Assembly (NCBI GenBank): GCA_013335175.1
Contig: JAAXWC010000002.1
Span: 1-64,000 of the forward strand
DNA length: 64,000 bases
Source: Candidatus Roizmanbacteria bacterium
GTDB lineage: Bacteria > Patescibacteriota > Microgenomatia > UBA1406 > GWC2-37-13
Reading direction: 5' to 3'
Shown: positions 27,621 through 37,179 of the stretch, piece after piece
Layout of the letters: each line of letters begins with the position of its first letter
Numbering within the stretch: position 1 is the first letter of the stretch
Notes under the pieces: model-generated
Database searches by the model: none
Told to the model about the DNA's origin: nothing
Seen by the model: only the letters and a program-made list of their open reading frames with translations
Translations under genes and position numbers: made by a program

Positions 27621-28454
27621 GGGATTGCAATTATCAGTGTGGTCTATCAAAATTATAGCGTACTTCATGACTTTCTCAATAGCTGTGCAGCGCAGACTTC
27701 AACTGTTCCTTTTCATATTTTTATTGCCGACCTTTCAATTGTAAAAAAAGCCATTTCTGAGGAACGGCTCCCTATTACGGTTACCTCATCTGAGAACAAA
27801 GGATACGCCCACGGTGTGAATGTGGCAATACGCGAAGCAGAAAAACAAGGGTACACCTCTTTCTGTGTGGTAAACAATGACACCTATGTTGCTCCTGATT
27901 TTATTGAAATGGTCGCAAAATCTCTGAACAACCATCCGCATTCTCTTATCGGAGGAAAGATTTACTATGCGCCCGGATATGAATTCCATAAAGATAGATA
28001 TGCAAAGGAAGAGATCGGAAAAATCTTCTGGTATGCAGGGGGTATGTACTCCCCTGAGCATGCTCTTGTTGCTCATCGCGGGGTTGATGAAGTAGATCAT
28101 CAACAGTACGATTCACTCGAAAAAACAGATTTTATAACGGGGTGCCTCATCTGCTACGACAGCTCTGTGAAAAATGAGGTTGGGGAATGGGATGAATCCT
28201 ATTTTCTCTATTTTGAAGATGCAGACTACTGCGAACGAGCCAAACAGAAAAAGATATCATTATATTATGATCCTACCCTTGTTATGTGGCACAAAAATGC
28301 ACAATCAACTGAAGGATCTGGATCTTCACTTCACGATAAATACCTAAAAAAAAATCAAATTCTGTTCGCTTTAAAATATGCACCTCTGAGAACAAAACTA
28401 CATGTCCTCAAGAATTATGCCGCAACATTTTTTTCTCGCCAAATAAAAAAATAA
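27612..28454 (+). CDS. GT2 glycosyltransferase (rhamnosyl-/galactofuranosyltransferase-like)
   Basis: 280 aa. AIISVVYQNYS at the N-terminus, VVNNDTYV (acidic metal site, ~88), FITGCLICYD (~172) and LYFEDADYCERA (~195) match GT2 enzymes of the WcaA/RfbF type that often add rhamnose or galactofuranose. Paralogous to 32727-33629. The 3' end overlaps the convergent gene at 28415 by 40 nt. Confidence 0.88.
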   Translation: MLHGIAIISVVYQNYSVLHDFLNSCAAQTSTVPFHIFIADLSIVKKAISEERLPITVTSSENKGYAHGVNVAIREAEKQGYTSFCVVNNDTYVAPDFIEMVAKSLNNHPHSLIGGKIYYAPGYEFHKDRYAKEEIGKIFWYAGGMYSPEHALVAHRGVDEVDHQQYDSLEKTDFITGCLICYDSSVKNEVGEWDESYFLYFEDADYCERAKQKKISLYYDPTLVMWHKNAQSTEGSGSSLHDKYLKKNQILFALKYAPLRTKLHVLKNYAATFFSRQIKK

Positions 28455-29521
28455 GCTCCATTCAGTAAAACCGCGATTAAAATAATGGTATGTTTTAAAT
28501 CTATTTTTTCTCCGCTATCCCAGCCGCCAATACGGATATAGGGATAGTAACATAAAAGTAGACCTGCAAAAAATAGTTCTAGTTTTTGAATTTCTTTCCA
28601 AAAGAATGGCAAAAAAGCAAAAATTGCAAGAAAATACCATGGTTGAATTTCCATTGTTACCGACATGTAGATGAAAAGTATACCCAGGAGCAATGCTCCA
28701 GCTTTTGCAAGATATCGATTTTCCGTAGTTACGAATAGGATGGGTGTGGTCATATATTTTATACCAATAGACAAAAGAAAAAAGAATGTGCCCGTAATCT
28801 TCGTCTTTTTCTTAAACACAAAGTACGCCCCTACTAAAGCTAGTGAAACTGCAATGAGATCGTTATGAACATTTACAAGTCCTTCAACGAGGATCAACGG
28901 CTGCGTGGCAAAAAATATCGCTGTCTTTGTGTTTATTTTATTGAGTAGCCACACTGCGAGAATATAAAACCCAACCCATACCGCCTTAAATAACAAAAAG
29001 TCCACAAGGAACTTTCCTGCCGCAACAAACGAGGGTACGAGAGTAATCGCCAAAAATACGGGACCGTAGGGGTACGTACGATGCGTCCAATGCATAAACC
29101 GGAGCCAATGATCTTGAGGGAAGTCCAACGCACGATACAGATACGGATTCAGGTGATAATACGTAAGGATTTTTGCATCGAATAAATAGTTAAAGAAATC
29201 ATGAGATAAAAAGGGGTAGCTCAGAAGAAGGATAAATCCTACAAAAACTGACCAACGCACCGGAGAAATGTTGAGTTTCAGTGCAAGGAAATGAAAATAA
29301 AATAACCCTGCTAATAAAAGTGCATAGATACCAAACGACCAATCTCTATGATAGTACCCTATTTGAACTACCAAAGAGCGAAATTTATCCCACCAGACGG
29401 TATTAAAAAAAGTAATGTTTGGATCTATTAAAACATAGGAATACACCATAAAACCAAGGAGGGCTATGACGTATCCTACACAAAAAAACAAATACAAAGG
29501 TGAATATATTTTCTTTCCCAT
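28415..29521 (-). CDS. GT87/DUF2029-like polyprenol mannosyltransferase
   Basis: 368 aa with about 11 TM helices. The SHDFFNYLFDAKI loop (~115), followed by NPYLYRALDFPQDHWL and HRTYPYGPVFL, resembles the MptA/PimE (GT87, DUF2029) mannosyltransferases that use polyprenyl-phosphate mannose. An in-frame ATG 16 codons upstream is possible but overlaps the divergent gene. Confidence 0.78.
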   Translation of the reverse strand: MGKKIYSPLYLFFCVGYVIALLGFMVYSYVLIDPNITFFNTVWWDKFRSLVVQIGYYHRDWSFGIYALLLAGLFYFHFLALKLNISPVRWSVFVGFILLLSYPFLSHDFFNYLFDAKILTYYHLNPYLYRALDFPQDHWLRFMHWTHRTYPYGPVFLAITLVPSFVAAGKFLVDFLLFKAVWVGFYILAVWLLNKINTKTAIFFATQPLILVEGLVNVHNDLIAVSLALVGAYFVFKKKTKITGTFFFLLSIGIKYMTTPILFVTTENRYLAKAGALLLGILFIYMSVTMEIQPWYFLAIFAFLPFFWKEIQKLELFFAGLLLCYYPYIRIGGWDSGEKIDLKHTIILIAVLLNGAYFFIWREKNVAA

Positions 29522-29546
29522 GATACAATTATTTTTACTAATTCTA

Positions 29547-30914
29547 ATGAAACACTCACCTAAACTCAAATCTGTTTTATACTTCTTGTTTTTTTTAGCT
29601 ATATTTTTTACCTATATGTTCCTGCGCGTGGATCATATGAACCAACGCATTTTCTTTGATTGGGATCAGGAACGGGACGCATATCAGATTCAACAGATAG
29701 TCCAACAACATAAACTGCCTTTAATCGGACCACGAGTTGTGGGCCCGGAGGGCTTTTTTCTCCCCCCGTACTACACGTATATTCTCACTCCGTTTTACCT
29801 TGCATCGCATCTTCATCCGAGTGCACTTATACCATTTCTTATCACTGCAAATGCATTATTTTTTTTGGTAGCTGCGTATGTGCTTTGTTCTATCTGGAGT
29901 ATCCCCTTTGCTTTGCCTGTTTTGCTTTTTCTTTCGACAAACTTTCTTCAAGCAGGATACGATATTATTGCCTGGAATCCTCTGTTTATACCTCTTTCTA
30001 TTTTTTTAACTCTATTTTCACTCTATCGAATTCATACGTATCACTTATCGAGGGATCTCGTACTCCTGGGATTGCTTATTGGACTTTCTTTAAGTTTTCA
30101 TTTTCAATATGTATTTTTGCTCCCACTTATCGGCATTGTATTGCTGAGAGCGTATAAAAAAGGGAAGCATAAATTGACTGCTTTTTTAATAGTAATAGGT
30201 GCTTTCCTTATTACGCTTCTCCCATTATTTATATTTGACGTACGCCATCAGTTTATCAATACGAAGTTATTACTTTCGTTTTTTACCAAGCACTCAGAGG
30301 CGAAAGATATCTTTGCATGGATTCCTGTTTTTACCAACAGTCTGGAACCGTTGACAATCATAAAAAATACCGCGCTTACCTGGGTTTTGTATGGTGGTAC
30401 CCTTTGCGCATCTATCTTTCTCGCCTTCCGACTCAAAGGCTTTCAGAAAAGCCTTTTTATAGGCATGAGTGCAATTTATGTCATTTTTCCACTGTGTTTT
30501 GCTTTTTATGGCAAACGCCCATCGGAGTATTATTTTATGTTTTATTATCCTCTGTTTTATCTTACCTTGGTTGAGATATTCTTTACTACCAAACAGTACC
30601 TCATACTCGTTGTTATTAGCTCAGTACTTATTGTTCTTAATTTTCAAACAAGCATGTCCCGTTTACAAACCTCTGGGTATACTTTGAGTCAAAAAATACA
30701 AGCAGTCCAACAAATCAAAACCCTCATGAATGGGCAAAAGCACCAACTAGGTTTTTCATTCCCTCCAGGGCGGGAAGATGGATTCCATTATCTTATTGAA
30801 TATTATCAATTACCCGTCGCAAAAGAACCAGAATACCCATTCATTGGGATCAACAATCCACCGAAAACCGGCGACATTGTTGTTGGACCGTACGGAATAT
30901 ATAAAGCAAAATAA
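29547..30914 (+). CDS. GT39-like polytopic glycosyltransferase
   Basis: 455 aa from the ATG at 29547; earlier in-frame starts would add hydrophobic codons overlapping the divergent gene. The first loop DWDQERD (Asp38, Asp40, Asp44) and GPRVVGPEGFF mirror the SDQGRD protein at 14968-16446, so the two are paralogues. About 10 TM helices and a short soluble tail. One base separates its stop from the next ATG. Confidence 0.8.
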   Translation: MKHSPKLKSVLYFLFFLAIFFTYMFLRVDHMNQRIFFDWDQERDAYQIQQIVQQHKLPLIGPRVVGPEGFFLPPYYTYILTPFYLASHLHPSALIPFLITANALFFLVAAYVLCSIWSIPFALPVLLFLSTNFLQAGYDIIAWNPLFIPLSIFLTLFSLYRIHTYHLSRDLVLLGLLIGLSLSFHFQYVFLLPLIGIVLLRAYKKGKHKLTAFLIVIGAFLITLLPLFIFDVRHQFINTKLLLSFFTKHSEAKDIFAWIPVFTNSLEPLTIIKNTALTWVLYGGTLCASIFLAFRLKGFQKSLFIGMSAIYVIFPLCFAFYGKRPSEYYFMFYYPLFYLTLVEIFFTTKQYLILVVISSVLIVLNFQTSMSRLQTSGYTLSQKIQAVQQIKTLMNGQKHQLGFSFPPGREDGFHYLIEYYQLPVAKEPEYPFIGINNPPKTGDIVVGPYGIYKAK

Positions 30915-30915
30915 T

Positions 30916-31677
30916 ATGAAAAATATCGGAGTAATTATCCAGACGTATAATGAATTTCACCAGATTGAAGAGTGCATTCGCAGTGCTCAATTATTAACTG
31001 ATACCATCAGTGTTATTGATACAAAAAGTACTGATAACACGGCAGATAAGGCCCGCGATCTGGGGGTTTCCGTACTATCATTCCCTTTCTCTCGATATGT
31101 TGAGCCTGCTCGTAAGTTTGGAATTATAAACTGCAATGCCGAGTGGGTCTTTATACTTGATGCAGACGAACGAATAACAAAAGAACTCGCTCAAGAAATA
31201 AAAGAAGCGGTAACAACTACAAAACACACGCACTTTCGCGTCCCGCGAACCAACCTTTTTGCGGGTTCGTTTGCCCTAAAACACGGTGGGTGGGCGCCCG
31301 ATTATCAGCTCAGGCTCATTCAAAAAGATGCTTTTGTTGATTGGCCTGCCCGTATTCACGCGACACCTGAAATAACAGGTTCTGAAGGCAGGCTCCAGCA
31401 AAAATTACTCCATTATTTTCACGGGGATATCGAAAAGATGGTTCAAAAAACAGCGGTATTTGAAGATATTGAATCAGATTTGCTTTTTAAAGCAGATAAG
31501 CCCGTACAAACATCAACATTTTTTCGTAAGTTTTTTGGAGAGTTATACCGTCGACTTGGAAAAGGACAGGCATATCGAGATGGCACAGTTGGTATAATAG
31601 AGGCATTGTATCAAGCATTTTCAAAAACTATTACCTACCTATACTTGTATGAAAAAAAAGAACGCAGCACTCATTGA
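30916..31677 (+). CDS. GT2 glycosyltransferase (WaaE/KdtX-like)
   Basis: 253 aa. IGVIIQTYNEFHQIEECI, then DTKSTDNTAD, the metal site LDADERI (~77) and the PDYQLRLIQ / WPARIHATP signature (~130-150). The start at 30916 is chosen over an upstream ATG at 30778, which lies wholly inside the preceding gene. Paralogue of 23335-24237 with a better preserved nucleotide-binding half. It overlaps the next gene by 29 nt. Confidence 0.9.
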   Translation: MKNIGVIIQTYNEFHQIEECIRSAQLLTDTISVIDTKSTDNTADKARDLGVSVLSFPFSRYVEPARKFGIINCNAEWVFILDADERITKELAQEIKEAVTTTKHTHFRVPRTNLFAGSFALKHGGWAPDYQLRLIQKDAFVDWPARIHATPEITGSEGRLQQKLLHYFHGDIEKMVQKTAVFEDIESDLLFKADKPVQTSTFFRKFFGELYRRLGKGQAYRDGTVGIIEALYQAFSKTITYLYLYEKKERSTH

Positions 31678-32725
31678 TCCCTATTTAGATGTATTAGGAG
31701 GCGGAGAGCGATACGCTTTGTCCATTATGAAGCTACTGGAGCAAAATGGCTATAATATTACGCTTTTTTGGAACACTAACATATCTCAACAAATTCAACA
31801 GAAACTAGACATTTCCTTTCAATCACTCCAATTTAGACCAAAACAAACCTCTTCTTTTTTTTCTCGATTGCGTCAGTTTTCCGAGTATGACATTCTGTTA
31901 TACATTTCCGACGGAAGCTATTTCATTTCACACGCGAAACACAATTTTGTGTATGCAATGATTCCAGATCGCAAACTTTACGCTTCGTCTCTCTTGAATA
32001 CATTTAAGCTTCGCAATTGGAAATTTATTACTCACTCACTTTTTAACAAACACCATTTAATGCGGTGGGGTATAAACTCGAAAGTACTATACCCTTCAAT
32101 AGATGACGTTTTTACAAAAGGACAAACTATAAAAAAAGAGCACATTATTTTATCGGTTGGTCGTTTTTTTCCTCATCTTCACTCTAAGCGACAGGATATT
32201 ATTATAAAAACGTTCAAAGAATTAAAACAAAAAAGCGAGATGATTAAAAAATTTGATCTTTATTTAGCTGGGGGGTTAAAAGAAGAAGATAAAGAGTATT
32301 ATTCATATATACTCAAACTAGCAGATGGTGATCCCTCTATTCACTTTTTGCCAAATATTCCTTATGATGAACTAGTACAGCTTTATTATAGATCTATGTT
32401 TTACTGGCATTTTGCAGGTTACGGTGTTGACGAGAACGTTCATCCTGAATGCACTGAACATTTTGGAATAGCCCCTCTTGAGGCTATGGCCTGTGGAGCT
32501 ATTCCTTTTGCCTACAATGCAGGAGGCCCAAGGGAAACCATTTCACATCAGGAAACTGGATTTTTGTTTTCATCAGTCGATGAATTAGAAAAGTGCATGG
32601 AACTCGTTTATACAGATGAAAACCGGAGAGAATCAATGATAAAAAAAGGGAAGGATTATATTAATTCACAATTTTCTTATGATGCATTTGAAAATAATGC
32701 AAGTAAGATATTTTTAAATAAATAG
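31649..32725 (+). CDS. GT4 glycosyltransferase (ALG11-like)
   Basis: 358 aa GT-B enzyme. The N-terminal DPYLDVLGGGERYALSI is typical of the ALG11-like GT4 subgroup. The C-terminal EHFGIAPLEAMACGAIPF plus GGPRETI (~265-290) is the donor site with E-x7-E. It probably extends a lipid-linked mannan-like chain (inference). One base separates it from the next gene. Confidence 0.9.
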   Translation: MKKKNAALIDPYLDVLGGGERYALSIMKLLEQNGYNITLFWNTNISQQIQQKLDISFQSLQFRPKQTSSFFSRLRQFSEYDILLYISDGSYFISHAKHNFVYAMIPDRKLYASSLLNTFKLRNWKFITHSLFNKHHLMRWGINSKVLYPSIDDVFTKGQTIKKEHIILSVGRFFPHLHSKRQDIIIKTFKELKQKSEMIKKFDLYLAGGLKEEDKEYYSYILKLADGDPSIHFLPNIPYDELVQLYYRSMFYWHFAGYGVDENVHPECTEHFGIAPLEAMACGAIPFAYNAGGPRETISHQETGFLFSSVDELEKCMELVYTDENRRESMIKKGKDYINSQFSYDAFENNASKIFLNK

Positions 32726-32726
32726 C

Positions 32727-33629
32727 ATGTTGAATACAGAAATTACCGTTATTATCCCCAGTTACAAGAATCTTCCTCTTTTGATAAAGAACCTACAACA
32801 TAACCTTGCGTACCTCAAAAACTATTCGGTGATCGTTGTAAATGACGATCCATCAAGAAGCATACGGGAAGAATTGACACCGTTTTCTCAGATTACATTG
32901 GTAGAAAACAAAAAAAATTATGGATTTGGTATTACGGTAAACGAAGGAGTTAAACATACACACACTCCTTACCTTATGCTCTTAAATAGCGATGTATTGC
33001 TCAATGATACATCCTTTCATAATGCGCTTGCCCATTTTGAAACGAATCCGAACCTTTTCGGAGTTTCTTTTGCACAAAAAGAAAAAGACGGTTCTATTGT
33101 GGGAAAAAATACTCTGTACTGGGAAAAGGGGTTTGTCCGTCATAAAAAGGCTGATAGCCGCATATCGGGAGATACAGGATGGCTAGAAGGAGGCACCTGT
33201 ATTTTAGATCGAAGCAAATTTAACCAATTGAAAGGTTTTGATAAGTGCTATGCTCCATTTTACTGGGAAGATATTGATCTCTCCTATCGGGCAAAAAAAA
33301 ACGGATATACCGTATTCTTTGATGCTTCCATTCTTGTAGAGCATCACCACGAATCTACCATCCGGAGCTATTTTGAGAGTAAAAAAATTGAACAAATTGC
33401 GTATAGAAATAGCATCATATTCATCTGGAAAAACATTTCTGATTCAAAAATGAGAACAGAACATGGGTTATATCTTCTGAAGACAATCTTTGTCCTTATT
33501 TCACAACGAAAATTCTACTTAGTAAACGCAATACTACAGGCTTCAAAATCTTTGAAGTACCTTTTCCATCAAAAAAGCAAAAGTACTATAATTTCTGACA
33601 TAACTATTTTAAAATCTGTCCATGCGTAA
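32727..33629 (+). CDS. GT2 glycosyltransferase
   Basis: 300 aa. TVIIPSYKNLP, VVNDDPS, LLNSDVLL (metal site, ~88), GGTCILDR (~154) and FYWEDIDLSYRA (~170) are intact GT2 motifs of the rhamnosyltransferase-like group. Paralogous to 27612-28454. It overlaps the following GT39 gene by 8 nt. Confidence 0.9.
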   Translation: MLNTEITVIIPSYKNLPLLIKNLQHNLAYLKNYSVIVVNDDPSRSIREELTPFSQITLVENKKNYGFGITVNEGVKHTHTPYLMLLNSDVLLNDTSFHNALAHFETNPNLFGVSFAQKEKDGSIVGKNTLYWEKGFVRHKKADSRISGDTGWLEGGTCILDRSKFNQLKGFDKCYAPFYWEDIDLSYRAKKNGYTVFFDASILVEHHHESTIRSYFESKKIEQIAYRNSIIFIWKNISDSKMRTEHGLYLLKTIFVLISQRKFYLVNAILQASKSLKYLFHQKSKSTIISDITILKSVHA

Positions 33630-35220
33630 ATCACTTTTCATCGTAGTATGTATCGCAATCATTTCTCTCGCGTTACAAATCTATAAAGGATCGGTTGTCC
33701 CTCCAGGTTTTAATGCGGATGAAGCTGCGTTTGGGTATAACGCGTATTCTCTTTCGCAAACTGCTAAAGATGAATACGGCTCATTCCTTCCCGTAAGACT
33801 CAAATCATTTGGAGATTATAAAATGCCGTTGTATTCCTATCTATCCGTGCCAATCATACAGATATTTGGACTTTCTGAAACTTCCACGCGGGCTCTGAAT
33901 TCAATTGTTGCGTTTATACTCCCATTTGCAATTTTTTTTCTTGCTGTTGAGCTTTTTAAAAAGACAAAAATTGGGTATCTCGCCGCATTTCTTGTAAGTA
34001 CTTCCCTCGGGCTTCATCTTGTTGGGAGACATACGCATGAGGCATATCTTACCGTTCTCTTATTAACGCTCACGATGCTTTTTCTCGTGCGATCTCTCAA
34101 AAAACCAACGATACTTTCTCTGTTTTTATTCATCATTTCATTAGCTCTTTCCCTGAATAGTTATCAGTCCAGCAGAGTCATAGCATTTTTCATGGGAATA
34201 TTTTCTCTCGGCTATCTTCTTTACAAAAAAAATGGTAAAGCAGTAGTAGTTACCTTGTGTATTGTGGGAGGTATTTTCTTTGCATACGACGCCATCCATC
34301 AACCCCCTCGAGTCAAAAATCTTCTTCTAACCTCTTCAAAAGGATTTCAGTTAAAAATAGACGAACTTCGGGGAGAAGGTGGTTCACAGCTTTTGTATAA
34401 CAAGCTTACTGTTGGTGTTCGAGATATCGTTCAACAACATCTTGTATATTTTTCTCCCCAGTTTTTAGCCTCAGAAGGCGATGAAAATGCTCGATTTGGT
34501 TCTCCTGATATGAGCCCTATCACAATAATCGAATATCTCTTTTCATTTATCGGGATCTATTATCTCTTTAAAAATAAGGAAAAATGGAGGTATTTGTTGT
34601 TATTTGTATGGATAACCACTCCGTTTGCTGGTTCCCTGTCTTGGAATGGAACTTCTTTAACTCGCTCTCTTTTCATGCTCATTCCGACATTGCTGTTTAG
34701 TGCGTATGGGTTGTATTACTTCATACAACAGTTTCATGGGAAAAAAAGGTTAGCGATTATTGGTGGGATTGCAATCGTACAAAGTTTCTTTTTATTTTAT
34801 TCATGGGATTATTATTTTAACCATTACCCCAAACGAGCGGCTACGATATTATCTTTTCAGGCAGGATATCGAGAGCTAACTGATTATGTAAAAAAACAAT
34901 ACAGTAAAACCGATACGTTTTATATTACGAAAAAAAATGGCGAGCCATATATTTTCTTCTTGTTTTATTTGAAATATCCGCCCGAAAAATATCATAAACA
35001 GGCAAAACTTACCGGACCAGATGAATACGGGTTTGGGCAGGTGGAATCATTTGATAAATTTCAGTTTCACTTCGTGTCTCCTGTAGATAAGCCAAAATCT
35101 ATTATTGTTGGATATCCCGATGATTTTAATGGAATATCTATCCCTGATTCACAGCTTAGAAAGATACGCGTTGGGACACAAGACATCTTTTGGATCTATG
35201 ATCCTTATATGAATAAGTAA
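33622..35220 (+). CDS. GT39/PMT-like glycosyltransferase
   Basis: 532 aa. NADEAAFGYN (Asp33, Glu34) and YKMPLY (66-71) form the GT39 first-loop motif, with about 11 TM helices and a C-terminal extracytoplasmic domain (~420-532). It is the last plus-strand gene of the glycan island and ends 16 nt into the convergent CPBP protease gene. Confidence 0.87.
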   Translation: MRKSLFIVVCIAIISLALQIYKGSVVPPGFNADEAAFGYNAYSLSQTAKDEYGSFLPVRLKSFGDYKMPLYSYLSVPIIQIFGLSETSTRALNSIVAFILPFAIFFLAVELFKKTKIGYLAAFLVSTSLGLHLVGRHTHEAYLTVLLLTLTMLFLVRSLKKPTILSLFLFIISLALSLNSYQSSRVIAFFMGIFSLGYLLYKKNGKAVVVTLCIVGGIFFAYDAIHQPPRVKNLLLTSSKGFQLKIDELRGEGGSQLLYNKLTVGVRDIVQQHLVYFSPQFLASEGDENARFGSPDMSPITIIEYLFSFIGIYYLFKNKEKWRYLLLFVWITTPFAGSLSWNGTSLTRSLFMLIPTLLFSAYGLYYFIQQFHGKKRLAIIGGIAIVQSFFLFYSWDYYFNHYPKRAATILSFQAGYRELTDYVKKQYSKTDTFYITKKNGEPYIFFLFYLKYPPEKYHKQAKLTGPDEYGFGQVESFDKFQFHFVSPVDKPKSIIVGYPDDFNGISIPDSQLRKIRVGTQDIFWIYDPYMNK

Positions 35221-35861
35221 AGAGCGAGTGCATAACAGGTATGAACTATGATCGGAGTCCACAAATTCTTTGTTTTGAGATATAACGTAGAGACAATTAA
35301 ACTTAAAAGAAAGTCACTCACCATTACCTGTATCAGCCTGATACCTTGCAATGCAGGATCCGTCATAATCATGGGAATGTGGAGAATAAAAAAAAGAACG
35401 CTACTTAAAAAAACAGAAGATACAAAATGATGGGAATCTGCATATAATCGTTTTAATACAAACCCGCGAGAAAGAATTTCCTCAGAGATACTCGTAGCGA
35501 AGGAAATTCCTAAAATAGAGAGTAAAAGACCAGCAGATTGATTTGCTGGGAAAAAAGAATGCATTTTAACCCAGTATGCAATCGAGCCTAAAAGGAGGAA
35601 TAGTGCCCCAAAACCACATCCTATCATCAATGTATTAGCTAGGTTTTTTTTTGAAAGATCTACCGCGGGAAAAAATGATTTTTTTTCGACATGGATAATA
35701 AAGTAATAGACCGGGCCAATAAATACCAACGGCTTTGCGATAAATTCATCAAACCACGGAGGAAGGGAGGTCTTAAAAAAGATACGATAGAAACTCCACA
35801 GTATCAGTACAATAGCCCAAATATTAAGTACTTTTTGTGTGTGCGATACCTCCTGTTTCAT
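35205..35861 (-). CDS. CPBP-family intramembrane metalloprotease
   Basis: 218 aa, about seven TM helices. The CPBP/ABI motif is present: EEILSRGFVLKRL (two Glu and Arg) and, one helix later, FFILHIP with the metal-binding His. I chose the ATG at 35861; TACAGT lies upstream at leaderless spacing. Such proteases cleave prenylated or small membrane peptides; the substrate is unknown. Confidence 0.9.
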   Translation of the reverse strand: MKQEVSHTQKVLNIWAIVLILWSFYRIFFKTSLPPWFDEFIAKPLVFIGPVYYFIIHVEKKSFFPAVDLSKKNLANTLMIGCGFGALFLLLGSIAYWVKMHSFFPANQSAGLLLSILGISFATSISEEILSRGFVLKRLYADSHHFVSSVFLSSVLFFILHIPMIMTDPALQGIRLIQVMVSDFLLSLIVSTLYLKTKNLWTPIIVHTCYALALYLFI

Positions 35862-35904
35862 TTCACCTAAACTGTACAATGTTTTTTATGTTAGCGCAAG
35901 AGGA

Positions 35905-36444
35905 TTAACTGTTATTCCGCAGATATTCGACCAGGTGCACTAACTCCTCGGTAGCCACAGACAGTGATTGCAAAGAAATAATATTATCGGTATCGTGGTA
36001 ATTGTTTTGAATGGGAATACCAAAATAACAGGTAGGCAAATGATATTTGTGTCCATAAATCCAGGTTTCGTCTTCTTTTTCCTCAAACAAACCATCGATA
36101 AAATGGAGTTTTTCTCCAAAAGACTCTTTTAATTTGAACCGTTCTAATCCATACTGATTGGTGAGAGTTGCAATGGATTGAGCAGACATATCTGAGCGAG
36201 TAATGGTATCAACAACGATAACAATCGTATCTTTTTCTAACTTTTGTGCAACAGTATCAGCGCCATCAAACTCCAACTCTTCAAAATTGGTCAGATAGAC
36301 CGGTGCATCGGTTCGTTTATGTACTTCATAGGAAACAAAAACGCCAGCAAAATTATCTATCAATCCACACAGCATCTGGTTCTGGAGTTCCATAAACATT
36401 ACGGGTCGAGCAAGGTCAAAATGGGTAGAAAGCACAACATTCAT
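35905..36444 (-). CDS. Small M20/M28-like peptidase-related protein
   Basis: 179 aa. The N-terminal LSTHFDLARP (His-x-Asp-like), DNFAGVF (~30), an acidic EEKEDE cluster (~120) and HDTDNI (~155) follow the order of zinc ligands in co-catalytic zinc aminopeptidases, but the protein is only half their length and lacks a lid domain. The function is only a suggestion. The TACAAT box six bases upstream of the ATG at 36444 supports this start. Confidence 0.5.
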   Translation of the reverse strand: MNVVLSTHFDLARPVMFMELQNQMLCGLIDNFAGVFVSYEVHKRTDAPVYLTNFEELEFDGADTVAQKLEKDTIVIVVDTITRSDMSAQSIATLTNQYGLERFKLKESFGEKLHFIDGLFEEKEDETWIYGHKYHLPTCYFGIPIQNNYHDTDNIISLQSLSVATEELVHLVEYLRNNS

Positions 36445-36456
36445 GGTGTAATTGTA
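36445..36456 (-). promoter_or_regulatory. -10 box of a predicted leaderless mRNA
   Basis: TACAAT on the minus strand (plus 36451-36456), 6 nt upstream of the ATG at 36444. Confidence 0.6.
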
Positions 36457-36473
36457 CACTTTTTGAAAGAGAC

Positions 36474-37148
36474 TTAAACCTTTTCATCGTTTTTAAGCCA
36501 TTTGACGCCGAGGTACACGAGGGGAGTCTCTATCACTGACATACTACATTTTAATAACCAGTAAGGAATAATGAGCCCAAACAAAAATGTTACATTATGA
36601 GAAATTGATGTATCAACAGCATAAAATGCTAGGATATAAAAAACAGAGGTATCAAAAAACTGTGAAATAAAATTGGAAACATTATTTCTAAACCATAGTG
36701 CTTTTTTCCTCATTTGCTTTCTGAGACGTTCAAAAATGAGAATATCAATCAGATCAGAAAGTGCAAAAGCGACCAAACTTGCCAGTGAAATACGGAGTGA
36801 TTGGCCGAAAATAAGTTCGTACGAAGGTTCCATTTTTGCAAAGCGTGCAGAAGGTGGAATAGCAATAGCAACTACACTAAAAAGAGACAACAAAATAATC
36901 ATAATCAAACTAGATCGGTACAAACTACGAGCGCGTTTCACTCCAAAAACCTCTATGATCACATCATTAATTGTAAAAATAAGAGGCATTAATAAGAGAG
37001 AAACACTCGCTGTGAAATGAACGACCGGTGTTTGAACTACAGAAAATGTTTTCGCACCCATCATGTTAGACACGAGAATACAAAAGGTGTACAGTGCAAT
37101 AACAAAATCCATTTTTGTTATCTCCAAACTTAAATTTTTTAGTTTCAT
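36474..37148 (-). CDS. yhhQ: YhhQ-family queuosine-precursor transporter
   Basis: 224 aa, six TM helices. Features of the VUT/YhhQ family: NMMGAKTF in TM1, FTINDVIIEVFG (~55), then LSDLIDILIFE and NNVSNFISQFFDTSVF (~130-170). The family imports preQ0/preQ1 or queuine, suiting a reduced genome that salvages tRNA-modification precursors. The ATG at 37148 is preferred because TATCAT lies six bases upstream; a 32-codon extension would cross the promoter. Confidence 0.88.
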   Translation of the reverse strand: MKLKNLSLEITKMDFVIALYTFCILVSNMMGAKTFSVVQTPVVHFTASVSLLLMPLIFTINDVIIEVFGVKRARSLYRSSLIMIILLSLFSVVAIAIPPSARFAKMEPSYELIFGQSLRISLASLVAFALSDLIDILIFERLRKQMRKKALWFRNNVSNFISQFFDTSVFYILAFYAVDTSISHNVTFLFGLIIPYWLLKCSMSVIETPLVYLGVKWLKNDEKV

Positions 37149-37160
37149 GGAGTAATGATA
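37149..37160 (-). promoter_or_regulatory. -10 box of a predicted leaderless yhhQ mRNA
   Basis: TATCAT (plus 37155-37160) on the minus strand, 6 nt before the ATG at 37148. It lies just inside the 3' region upstream of yhhQ, overlapping no other promoter signal. Confidence 0.55.
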
Positions 37161-37179
37161 CAATAGACGATCTATGAAT

